From IMG/VR virus record IMGVR_UViG_3300029448_007258, positions 1-44,388 of that record: a stretch of DNA of 44,388 nt; one strand, given 5' to 3'. Shown here one piece after another: positions 12,965 to 19,159 of this stretch (position 1 is the stretch's first letter; each line of letters starts with the position of its first letter). The notes beneath the pieces were generated by a model that made no database searches, was not told the DNA's origin, and saw nothing but the letters and a program-made list of their open reading frames with translations. Both the position numbers and the translations under genes were made by a program. This stretch comes from a virus.

Positions 12965-13200
12965 TCATTTATTTTAACTTTTTTATTGGTTATTACGCTG
13001 GTGAAGCGTTAACGGCTGGAACAGATAATGTTGCTATGGGATATTGTAAGCTACCGAGCTCATCCTAACCTATATCGCTGCGCCCAGTCGCACGATGTTA
13101 ACCCAGCCTGGTTTAAATCCACGATTCATTTAAAATAAACCTTGACTATTACCTCAAATATGTGTAAATTCCAGGTTGTTTTTGATTAACTTAACGATAT
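12965..13200. ncRNA. Structured intergenic region after the regulator gene
   Basis: No credible reading frame. Inverted repeats include ACGCT/AGCGT around 13000, GGCTGG (about 13015) with CCAGCC (about 13104) enclosing roughly 85 bases, and a GC-rich segment CGCTGCGCCCAGTCGC. It may be a 3' UTR of the regulator on the minus strand or a separate RNA. The plus strand carries a promoter-like sequence at 13142-13170 pointing toward the regulator gene. Confidence 0.35.
13142..13170 (+). promoter_or_regulatory. Plus-strand promoter-like sequence (TTGACT-17-TAAATT)
   Basis: TTGACT at 13142-13147 and TAAATT at 13165-13170, spacing 17, with AT-rich sequence upstream. It would produce RNA antisense to the regulator gene. 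It is the only convincing plus-strand promoter I see. Confidence 0.4.
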
Positions 13201-13211
13201 GCTTGGATTAG

Positions 13212-13715
13212 CTACTCAGAAGAAAATAAATTACCTACTGCTTTCTTGAATTGTCGGACATTCTTAGGCTGTTTCACCTTTAATCGCTGCCCTTTCATGA
13301 TGAAAAAGCAGTTAAAACACAATACCCTGAGGTTAATCAGCTCCTTATTGCTGAAATCATCATCCATATAGTCCAACATAAGCGGCTTACTCATATCAGA
13401 TGCTCTATATCTGCTCTCACCACAGTTGCAACACTCCTCTTTAAGATAACCCTCTCGAAAACAGCGGTGTAATAGCTTGGTAGTAGAGTAATTAGGGTTC
13501 TTACCAGCAAATATTCTTTCTAGCTCAGTCGGCTTATGCCCACCGGTGGTAGTATGCTTAATTCCTTTCTGTGACTCCACAGGTTGGAATACCTCATATA
13601 GCTTGGCATACTTCTTAAAGGTATTGTAAGCGACATTTAATAACTTAGCCGCTTGTTTCATCGACTGAGTTTCGTTAATCGCCCAAACTATCTTACTTTT
13701 GCTTAATTTAGCCAT
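13212..13715 (-). CDS. HTH protein with degenerate HNH/zinc fold (candidate regulator)
   Basis: A 167-residue protein with TAGGAG 6 bases upstream. Residues 8-40 form a helix-turn-helix (IVWAINETQSMKQAAKLLNV). Residues 95-137 match the zinc-stabilised HNH fold of phage endonucleases: C95-x2-C98, LMLDYMDDD (where LxLDHIDGD is normal), INLR, C133-x2-C136. But the two catalytic His are replaced by Tyr116 and Phe137, so cleavage is unlikely. It stands behind its own TTGACA/CATAAT promoter, with two operator-like 15-mers between promoter and gene, suggesting an autoregulated DNA-binding protein. Confidence 0.75.
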   Translation of the reverse strand: MAKLSKSKIVWAINETQSMKQAAKLLNVAYNTFKKYAKLYEVFQPVESQKGIKHTTTGGHKPTELERIFAGKNPNYSTTKLLHRCFREGYLKEECCNCGESRYRASDMSKPLMLDYMDDDFSNKELINLRVLCFNCFFIMKGQRLKVKQPKNVRQFKKAVGNLFSSE

Positions 13716-13729
13716 AGAAAGCTCCTATT

Positions 13730-13744
13730 ATGACATTTTGACAC
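13730..13744 (+). promoter_or_regulatory. Operator-like 15-mer, copy C
   Basis: ATGACATTTTGACAC, immediately upstream of the regulator's ribosome site, matching ATGWCRnnnTGWCAC. Confidence 0.5.
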
Positions 13745-13777
13745 ACCGATAATATCACTTCAATGGGTCTACAAAGT

Positions 13778-13792
13778 GTGACATAACGACAT
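13778..13792 (-). promoter_or_regulatory. Operator-like 15-mer, copy D
   Basis: ATGTCGTTATGTCAC on the minus strand, 33 bases from copy C and in inverted orientation, between the promoter at 13839-13867 and the regulator gene. Confidence 0.5.
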
Positions 13793-13838
13793 ACGCGTGT
13801 TATATAAAATTATAACTGATACCCATTTAATCCTGTGT

Positions 13839-13867
13839 ATTATGTAATAAGTAGGTAAGGGTGTCAA
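13839..13867 (-). promoter_or_regulatory. Promoter of the regulator gene (TTGACA-17-CATAAT)
   Basis: -35 TTGACA at 13867-13862 and -10 CATAAT at 13844-13839 with the ideal 17-base spacing. It is unlike the P1-P8 family. A leader of about 115 bases holds operator copies C and D. Confidence 0.7.
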
Positions 13868-13885
13868 AAAGTGGGTTGTGGTGGG

Positions 13886-14038
13886 TTAACTTATCTTCCA
13901 CCATATATGCGAGATTGTTAGTAGTAGTACGATGAGAGTTATATCAAATAGGTTCTGATATATGTTTACTCCACATAACACATTGTATATGAAGTATGAT
14001 ATTATAACCATTAGCCGCTTAATCGGTAATGATTTCAA
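13886..14038 (-). CDS. Small membrane protein
   Basis: A 50-residue frame starting at TTG 14038, with AAGGGG 7-8 bases ahead; an ATG at 14011 would give 41 residues. MKSLPIKRLMVIISYFIYNV then LCGVNIYQNLFDITLIVLLL gives two hydrophobic spans (8-22, 31-46) and a basic N-terminus, as in small holin-like or inner-membrane peptides. It ends just before the regulator promoter. Function unknown. Confidence 0.55.
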   Translation of the reverse strand: MKSLPIKRLMVIISYFIYNVLCGVNIYQNLFDITLIVLLLTISHIWWKIS

Positions 14039-14130
14039 AAGGCTTCCCCTTATCCGTTACTATAATAAATAGTCAGGAGCCCCTCTAATTCTGTGAATAT
14101 CGCTGTTTTATATTTATCTTGGAATGAATT

Positions 14131-14158
14131 GAAGGGGAGCGGCTTAACACTCCCCTTC
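14131..14158 (-). terminator. Strong hairpin after the TonB-domain gene
   Basis: Nine GC-rich pairs (GAAGGGGAG with CTCCCCTTC) and a 10-base loop, starting about 10 bases after the TonB-domain stop codon. No U-tract follows, so it may stabilise the mRNA 3' end or act as a factor-dependent terminator. Confidence 0.5.
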
Positions 14159-14167
14159 ACCTTGAAC

Positions 14168-14518
14168 TTAATCTACCTGAAATACTATCGGAAGCACATA
14201 TCTCACGTGAACCGGTATTCCATTCTGAAGGGCTGGAATGAACTCCAACCTTTCCACTGCATCTATTACAGCATCATTAAATTTTATATTGAATGTATCT
14301 GTTATCTGTGGGTTACATACCTTACCTGTAGTATCTACCTCGAATGAGACATTTATCTTACCTGTATCGTATGTGTTGTATGATATTGAGTCTAGGTTTA
14401 AATCGTTTAGTAGTTTGGGGTATTGACTTCCCTTCTCCATTGGTTTGTTAATCCCATCGGATAAAAGATTTTGGGCTGCCAATGAGCCCCATAACATTAG
14501 CACCAGCTGTATTTTCAT
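14168..14518 (-). CDS. Exported stand-alone TonB C-terminal domain
   Basis: The ATG at 14518 follows GGGAG and gives a 116-residue protein. MKIQLVLMLWGSLAAQN is a signal peptide. The rest matches the TonB C-terminal fold: GKINVSFEVDTTGKVCNPQI (53-72), an AVIDAVERLEFIPALQNGIP (83-102) segment and VHVRYVLPIVFQ. The inner-membrane anchor and proline-rich spacer of true TonB are absent, so it cannot transmit proton-motive energy. Floating in the periplasm, it could bind TonB boxes of outer-membrane receptors. Rare in phages to my knowledge. Confidence 0.82.
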   Translation of the reverse strand: MKIQLVLMLWGSLAAQNLLSDGINKPMEKGSQYPKLLNDLNLDSISYNTYDTGKINVSFEVDTTGKVCNPQITDTFNIKFNDAVIDAVERLEFIPALQNGIPVHVRYVLPIVFQVD

Positions 14519-14606
14519 TTTTATTTCTCCCAAGCCGATATCTTTTAAGCGTACCGAGCCTTTTTGTTTAATTAATTAATCGGTTAAGCATCCTACTTAA
14601 CTTCAC

Positions 14607-14620
14607 GACTATATATAGTC
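14607..14620. promoter_or_regulatory. Perfect 14-base palindrome
   Basis: GACTATATATAGTC lies in the 128-base gap upstream of the TonB-domain gene. On the minus strand it overlaps TTGACT, a possible -35 followed 17 bases later by TAAGTA. It could be an operator overlapping a promoter. The rest of the gap shows nothing else definite. Confidence 0.35.
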
Positions 14621-14661
14621 AATTAATTTAAAATATCACAAGCTTTTTTGTTAGAAATTGA

Positions 14662-14973
14662 TTAGTTTCTCTTACTCCTCGTGATGTGATGTAGGTATCC
14701 CCAATCATCCTTCTTTCTTTTACCGTACACCGATCTGACGTCCTCCCATTGACGATGGATTGAACAGTATAGGGTGAGCCGCTGGTTGTGTCTTGGAAAG
14801 ATTACGTTGTGTAGGTTCTTCCCATACCTGTGGGAAACATCATCGTGACCGAGTAGGGGATAGTCGGTTGGGTTGATACCGTGTACCAACGGCCTATGGA
14901 CGTTTATGGCTCCGTTTGGAGCTTGGGTACAAGCAACCAAGGTTAGCGATGCTATGAAAATTGTTCTAAGCAT
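14662..14973 (-). CDS. Small lipoprotein
   Basis: A 103-residue protein. MLRTIFIASLTLVACTQAPN has a lipobox (LVAC) with the Cys at 15. The mature part is rich in His, Tyr, Arg (GHDDVSHRYGKNLHNVIFPR...). It overlaps the 42-residue gene upstream by 22 bases. Overlapping small lipoprotein arrangement recalls Rz1-type spanins, but the partner is soluble and the protein is not proline-rich, so I do not call it a spanin. Confidence 0.65.
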   Translation of the reverse strand: MLRTIFIASLTLVACTQAPNGAINVHRPLVHGINPTDYPLLGHDDVSHRYGKNLHNVIFPRHNQRLTLYCSIHRQWEDVRSVYGKRKKDDWGYLHHITRSKRN

Positions 14974-15080
14974 CTGTTGAACCTGGTTAGTATCCGTTTG
15001 ATTAAATTGGGCTTTTGGTAGTTCCTAGCAATCATCAATATTGCTTGGCTTCTAATGTAAGATTCTTGGGCTTCTGACAT
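14952..15080 (-). CDS. Small hypothetical protein (42 residues)
   Basis: ATG 15080 has TAGGAGA 7 bases upstream. MSEAQESYIRSQAILMIARN then YQKPNLIKRILTRFNRCLEQ FS gives a helical basic peptide without membrane span. It overlaps the lipoprotein start. Its leader contains the alternative hairpins at 15160-15200. Function unknown. Confidence 0.6.
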   Translation of the reverse strand: MSEAQESYIRSQAILMIARNYQKPNLIKRILTRFNRCLEQFS

Positions 15081-15159
15081 AACTCTTTCTCCTATGGATA
15101 ACCGAACTCCAATGAAGAGTTTACCTTATACGGAGGAGCCGCTTATCCGTTACCTAAGT

Positions 15160-15205
15160 ACTACTATCTGGTGAAATCTACGATAGTAGATTTTACCTTA
15201 GTGTC
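15160..15205 (-). promoter_or_regulatory. Leader with mutually exclusive hairpins
   Basis: On the minus strand GGTAAAATCTAC-TATC-GTAGATTTCACC is a near-perfect 12-pair hairpin. Its inner CTACTATC can instead pair with a downstream GATAGTAG. TTGACA at 15207-15202 abuts it. The neighbouring 15200-15265 stretch holds GTGTC/GACAC and GGTGTC/GACACC inverted repeats. Attenuation or operator control of the genes below is possible. Confidence 0.4.
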
Positions 15206-15294
15206 AATGATATTAAGCGACACACGTATTCACACGCGTTTTCGGTGTCTCCCGCCATTGACACCCTCTGTTAATATATATGTATTTACTGATA

Positions 15295-15579
15295 TTATAT
15301 TTTGAATAAATCGTATAATTGTTTGAAAAACAATCCTATAAAACCAGCCCCAATCATTCCTCTCCACTTACTAGCGGATTCTCTGAATTGGGTATTTTGT
15401 TTTGTCTCAGCCCATAGTCCTTCGTTGGGATTGAATAGGTTTTCCTTAATGAATCTTAGATTGTCATCCGTTTTAAGATGAGCCTTTTCCATATCTATTT
15501 GCATTTTCTCTAAGTTGTTTTTGAGTTCATCTATCTTTAAATGAACAATCTCAAATTCCTTACGGTCATTTTGATTCAC
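15295..15579 (-). CDS. Coiled-coil protein with C-terminal membrane anchor
   Basis: Starts with GTG 15579 (GGAG upstream); 94 residues. A long coiled coil (about 8-46) leads to a hydrophobic helix GMIGAGFIGLFFKQLYDLFK near the C-terminus. This XhlA-like layout (coiled coil plus terminal span) is seen in phage lysis accessories. Role inferred only. Confidence 0.6.
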   Translation of the reverse strand: MNQNDRKEFEIVHLKIDELKNNLEKMQIDMEKAHLKTDDNLRFIKENLFNPNEGLWAETKQNTQFRESASKWRGMIGAGFIGLFFKQLYDLFKI

Positions 15580-15646
15580 TACTCGATCTCCATTTAAGTT
15601 ATATTCTGCAGTTTTTTAACTTATTAATAAATATACAACAATTTAA

Positions 15647-15886
15647 TTAATCACCAACTTTTATTGATTTAACTTTCAAGTTTCTTTTTTTGCGAGGTTG
15701 TGGTTTACTCTGATTCTCTAGTCTGAATATCTCCTCTTTAAGAGCATCCCTTATAGCTATATGATGAAATATTTCTCTCTCTAAGTCGCCTATCTTAGCA
15801 CTAGCTCCGAATGCTGAAACAGTGACACCAACCAATACCCCAATTATTATTCCTAACCATACCCAGCCGATTATTGTTAAATCCAC
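15647..15886 (-). CDS. N-terminal membrane span plus coiled coil
   Basis: GTG start at 15886 overlaps the upstream stop (TAGTG). 79 residues: an N-terminal span (IIGWVWLGIIIGVLVGVTVS), a coiled coil (32-60) and a basic tail. Topology like an inner-membrane spanin or i-spanin, but no outer-membrane partner is coupled directly. Probable lysis or membrane role; uncertain. Confidence 0.6.
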   Translation of the reverse strand: MDLTIIGWVWLGIIIGVLVGVTVSAFGASAKIGDLEREIFHHIAIRDALKEEIFRLENQSKPQPRKKRNLKVKSIKVGD

Positions 15887-15990
15887 TACTCACTCTCTTT
15901 CTTTACACTCAACATTTTAACAATCATATCTAATTTCTTTTCTATTGACGCTAGAAGGTTAATAAGCTGATTTGATGTTTTTTCATCCAT
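15886..15990 (-). CDS. Very small helical protein
   Basis: 34 residues: MDEKTSNQLINLLASIEKKL then DMIVKMLSVKKESE. CAGGAG sits 7 bases upstream and it overlaps the Mom-like gene's end by 8 bases. One amphipathic helix; probable oligomerisation peptide. Function unknown. Confidence 0.65.
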   Translation of the reverse strand: MDEKTSNQLINLLASIEKKLDMIVKMLSVKKESE

Positions 15991-16747
15991 GATTTACTCC
16001 TGTTTTGTTATTATAAACTTTTACCTTTATTACTTCTGGTTCCATTATATCCGCTGTTTTAGGATAAGGAAATATAGGATGTTTTAGATTCTGTGTAGCC
16101 GTTCTCTTCTCTCTCTTAGTACCGAGCAGATACACATACCTATGTTTTCTCAACTCCTTCTTTACCCAAAAATCTTTCTCTACCAAGCTCTTCATCTTTT
16201 CTATGTTGTTTGTTCCATAATATGGAAATATAGTTCTACCATGTTGCCATTTACCATCCTCTTCCCATTTAAATAACCAACTGTCATTTGGTCTTATCCT
16301 ATTACCCTGATATAACCAATTGGTTGCTTGGTATATAGTACCTACATGACCTTGTTGGGGATCTGAGTATGATATGAGAGCCTTTATATCTTTTCTATTC
16401 TTCTTTAACCAATTAAAGCCTTCTCCTATCAGATACGATTCAACGTTACTTCCATAACCATCATGCACAAATAGTCTTACTAATTCGTATACATTTTCTC
16501 TTGGTATAGCAGCTGATATCGAAGCGCCTGAATGTCTACCTATCGGATCACCATAACATATTGTACCGATTAGTTTCTCTTCTGGCTCATCAAAAAATTG
16601 GTGTTCATTACCTGTGGTGTAATATAACCCTAAAGCTATACTACATTTAGTCCATTGTTTAGAGTAGTGGTATTTAACCACCATACTTTTAGCAACCTTT
16701 CTATCTATTTCCCTAACCGATAATTTTGAGGTATCTACATATTTCAT
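15983..16747 (-). CDS. mom: Mom-like DNA-modification GNAT protein
   Basis: 254 residues, close to Mu Mom. Features: KYHYSK (25-30), ELVRLF (88-93) and SYSDPQQGHVGTIYQATNW (126-144), the strongly conserved Mom core, then KHRYVYLLG (201-209). Mom is a GNAT-fold protein that hypermodifies adenine and shields phage DNA from restriction enzymes. The zinc-finger translational activator Com of Mu is not found nearby. Whether the same chemistry occurs cannot be read from sequence. Confidence 0.85.
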   Translation of the reverse strand: MKYVDTSKLSVREIDRKVAKSMVVKYHYSKQWTKCSIALGLYYTTGNEHQFFDEPEEKLIGTICYGDPIGRHSGASISAAIPRENVYELVRLFVHDGYGSNVESYLIGEGFNWLKKNRKDIKALISYSDPQQGHVGTIYQATNWLYQGNRIRPNDSWLFKWEEDGKWQHGRTIFPYYGTNNIEKMKSLVEKDFWVKKELRKHRYVYLLGTKREKRTATQNLKHPIFPYPKTADIMEPEVIKVKVYNNKTGVNHG

Positions 16748-16986
16748 TCTTCCTCATCAATATCAGGTAAATCCAATGGGTCGGGATTCCATTCAGCTAA
16801 TTTTTCTGCATTTGTCTTATCTTCATTTAGAATATCAGCATTCTCGTGTACCACTATAATACTGCCGCTTTCCTCTAATGGAGTTGGATTCTGTTCATAG
16901 TCTATTTTCATTTGTATAGCCTCAGCTTCCATCTCAATTGCTAGTATCTCTAATTCTCTTTGTTGTTCTTCTGTTAAATCTTTCAT
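16744..16986 (-). CDS. Small acidic hypothetical protein
   Basis: About 80 residues from ATG 16986 (MKDLTEEQQRELEILAIEME...), very acidic (ending DPLDLPDIDEEE). An N-terminal helix is followed by a disordered acidic tail. It precedes and overlaps the Mom-like gene by 4 bases; an acidic DNA-mimic or a partner is conceivable. No family recognised. Confidence 0.6.
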   Translation of the reverse strand: MKDLTEEQQRELEILAIEMEAEAIQMKIDYEQNPTPLEESGSIIVVHENADILNEDKTNAEKLAEWNPDPLDLPDIDEEE

Positions 16987-16988
16987 AT

Positions 16989-17255
16989 CTATATATCCAA
17001 CTCCGAGCCATCCTCTCCTATATCCTTCCACCACTCATATTTTCTTTTACCCATTTGTCTGTCTTTTAGACCTAATTTAAATTGAGTATTCCATTCATCT
17101 TCTGTCATTACTCGCCACAATTTATCAAATTCATCATCATCTGGCATTTGTTTAACTCCTTTGAAGTATGTATGAGCTCCAATCCTACCGGCAGTATCAG
17201 GTAAATCAACTTTACTTACTATCTCATCTAATTTATTAACCAACACATATTTCAT
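16989..17255 (-). CDS. Hypothetical protein
   Basis: Start at ATG 17255 with AGGAGAGG upstream, giving 88 residues (MKYVLVNKLDEIVSKVDLPD...). A short beta N-terminus then GRIGAHTYFKGVKQMPDDDE and FDKLWRVMTEDEW. This style of small phage protein is common, function unknown. Confidence 0.6.
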   Translation of the reverse strand: MKYVLVNKLDEIVSKVDLPDTAGRIGAHTYFKGVKQMPDDDEFDKLWRVMTEDEWNTQFKLGLKDRQMGKRKYEWWKDIGEDGSELDI

Positions 17256-17265
17256 TTGCCTCTCC

Positions 17266-17853
17266 TTAATCAAATATTAAATCAAAGTTCCCAAAGGTTT
17301 CTTCTCCCGTCCAATTGTCGTGGTAACCATAAAATATCTTCGCTGTATCTCCAATCATAGTTTTTACAGGAGCCACCATAATATTAATCTCACCATCCTC
17401 TCTACTATAAGATGAACCATTTACTATAGGAACTTCATTACCACCAAACCAATTTATAAATGTTGTATCGTAACCAACATATGTCATATCATCAGTTAAA
17501 CCATTGTTAGCTATAACATAACCAAAATTATCTCCTATTATCCAATAGTGAGAACTAGACCATACAAACTTAACAACATTTACCGGATTACCATCTCTAC
17601 TCACACTACCACTTATTCTATGTGTTGTCTGCCAGCTTGATGTGTCTACATCTAAGTGATGATAACCGTTAGCATCAATCTCTAAACGAGAATCTAAACT
17701 AAAAGTTATAGGAGATATCTCTTCTAATTGTTCATTATATTCTACTACAGGACCAAACGGATTATTGTGTTCACATCCTATGAATAGGCTAAATCCTATT
17801 AGGTTGATTACTCCATAACTTACCAGTTTTTTTATTCCTTTTAGTTTGCTCAT
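17266..17853 (-). CDS. Phage-borne lipoprotein, beta-rich
   Basis: 195 residues. A basic N-terminus and hydrophobic segment end in lipobox FIGC (Cys 27), followed by EHNNPFGP. The mature part is beta-rich (ISGSVSRDGNPVNVVKFVWS) with many Gly, Asn and Trp, like Ig-type or adhesive lipoproteins of FCB-group marine bacteria. Likely sorted to the outer membrane; superinfection exclusion is possible but unproven. Confidence 0.7.
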   Translation of the reverse strand: MSKLKGIKKLVSYGVINLIGFSLFIGCEHNNPFGPVVEYNEQLEEISPITFSLDSRLEIDANGYHHLDVDTSSWQTTHRISGSVSRDGNPVNVVKFVWSSSHYWIIGDNFGYVIANNGLTDDMTYVGYDTTFINWFGGNEVPIVNGSSYSREDGEINIMVAPVKTMIGDTAKIFYGYHDNWTGEETFGNFDLIFD

Positions 17854-17968
17854 TCGCTTTTACTTCCTTCCAAGTTTTCTTTTGTTTCTTTGGTTTCTTT
17901 TTATTCTTAACTACTTCTTCGTAGGTTTCTTCTTCAAGCTCTTCCCATTCTAAATAGTCTGTTGCCAT
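17789..17968 (-). CDS. Small charged protein overlapping the lipoprotein gene
   Basis: ATG 17968 has AGGAGA 7-8 bases upstream and is the first start after promoter P8. 59 residues: acidic half (MATDYLEWEELEEETYEEVV) then a Lys-rich half (KNKKKPKKQKKTWKEVKANE). It overlaps the lipoprotein gene by 65 bases in another frame. Function unknown. Confidence 0.55.
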   Translation of the reverse strand: MATDYLEWEELEEETYEEVVKNKKKPKKQKKTWKEVKANEQTKRNKKTGKLWSNQPNRI

Positions 17969-17982
17969 CTTATCTTCTCCTA

Positions 17983-18012
17983 AATATACTTAACTTTTAC
18001 TATACAAGTCAA
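17983..18012 (-). promoter_or_regulatory. Promoter P8 (TTGACT-18-TATATT)
   Basis: -35 TTGACT at 18012-18007, -10 TATATT at 17988-17983, spacing 18. It is the highest-coordinate copy of the family and separates the sugar block from the small-gene block. Confidence 0.8.
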
Positions 18013-18245
18013 GACATTATTTTCCATTTTGTAATTAAATCCAAAAACTCTGACACTTCGTATGTTCTTTTTTGTTCATCTACAATAGTTACAGTTTCTA
18101 ATAATTCGGGTTGTCTTACAACTATGTTATTTAAAGCCTTAAAACCATTACCTGTATAAAACGTTTCAAAGGATTCTTCTCCTAAAATGTTTTCATCCCA
18201 TATATCTTCTATGGAATCGTTGTCTAATAATATATAGTATGTCAT
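18009..18245 (-). CDS. Hypothetical acidic protein
   Basis: 78 residues (MTYYILLDNDSIEDIWDENI...), last gene of the sugar-block run and overlapping the epimerase stop by 4 bases. Alternating strands and helices, no recognised domain. Its 3' end overlaps promoter P8. Confidence 0.6.
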   Translation of the reverse strand: MTYYILLDNDSIEDIWDENILGEESFETFYTGNGFKALNNIVVRQPELLETVTIVDEQKRTYEVSEFLDLITKWKIMS

Positions 18246-19159
18246 TTTTTTAAAATGTAGTTTTCTTTAATAAATTTTATGATGTCCCCATTTGGTTTCC
18301 AATCCAATACATCCCTAGCTTTAGTATCTGTGTTTAGAGTCTCTCTCATCTCACCTGGCCTAGCTTCAATATGCTCTGTAGGATAATCTCCGAATGCTTT
18401 AGCTAATTCGTTGATAGAACGATTATTACCGTTACCCAATTCAAATGATTGGCCATTAACATCACCATTACCCCAAACATCTAAATGAGCTTCACCACAT
18501 CTAACTAGCCCATCAACAATGTCACCCACATAGGTAAAATCTCTTCGTTGTTCACCATCACCTGTAATGGTTAGTGGTTCTCCATTACTGAATTGTCTTT
18601 GGAATATACCCAACACATTACAATAACTACCCTCACTTGCTTGATGTTCCCCATACACATTATAGAATCTACAAATAGAAGTTGGAACTTCAAATAGTTT
18701 ATTATATAGTTCCAATAGATGTTCATTTTGCCACTTGGTAAATGTGTAAGGATTAGCATAAACATCACCTGTAACTGATGATGATCCAGCATATATTACC
18801 GGCGTATGAGAATGTTTAGCCCAATCCAATACATTGATTGTTGCTAAAGGACCTGCTTTAAATGTATCAACAGGGTTTTCAAATGATGGAACAATTCTTG
18901 GTAGAGCAGCTAGGTGATATATTATATCAACTGGTTCTATCTGACAATCACAAGACCACTCACAATAATCCTCATCCCATAAAGCCCACCAAATTTTATT
19001 TGACAAGTCTTTATGATAATATTTACATCCCTCTTGTTCATTTTCTTTTTTACCTGTTGAGTAATTGTCTACCGAAATAACCTCATGACCATCTTTTAAC
19101 AACCTCTTTATTAAGTTAGTACCAACAAACCCAGCTCCACCAGTTACTAAGACTCGCAT
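18242..19159 (-). CDS. NAD-dependent sugar epimerase/dehydratase (SDR)
   Basis: 305 residues. MRVLVTGGAGFVGTNLIKRL is the Rossmann NAD site (GxxGxxG), VDNYSTGKKEN the usual second strand, and Y-TFT-K gives the catalytic Tyr-x3-Lys (about 159-163). Closest in style to UDP-glucose 4-epimerase or dTDP-glucose 4,6-dehydratase relatives. The exact substrate is not readable. It sits among glycosyltransferase genes. Confidence 0.85.
   Translation of the reverse strand: MRVLVTGGAGFVGTNLIKRLLKDGHEVISVDNYSTGKKENEQEGCKYYHKDLSNKIWWALWDEDYCEWSCDCQIEPVDIIYHLAALPRIVPSFENPVDTFKAGPLATINVLDWAKHSHTPVIYAGSSSVTGDVYANPYTFTKWQNEHLLELYNKLFEVPTSICRFYNVYGEHQASEGSYCNVLGIFQRQFSNGEPLTITGDGEQRRDFTYVGDIVDGLVRCGEAHLDVWGNGDVNGQSFELGNGNNRSINELAKAFGDYPTEHIEARPGEMRETLNTDTKARDVLDWKPNGDIIKFIKENYILKK

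Noticed and set aside
14662-15080. Rz/Rz1 spanin pair from the overlapping 42-residue and lipoprotein genes
   Set aside because: The upstream product has no membrane span and the lipoprotein is not the short, proline-rich type expected.
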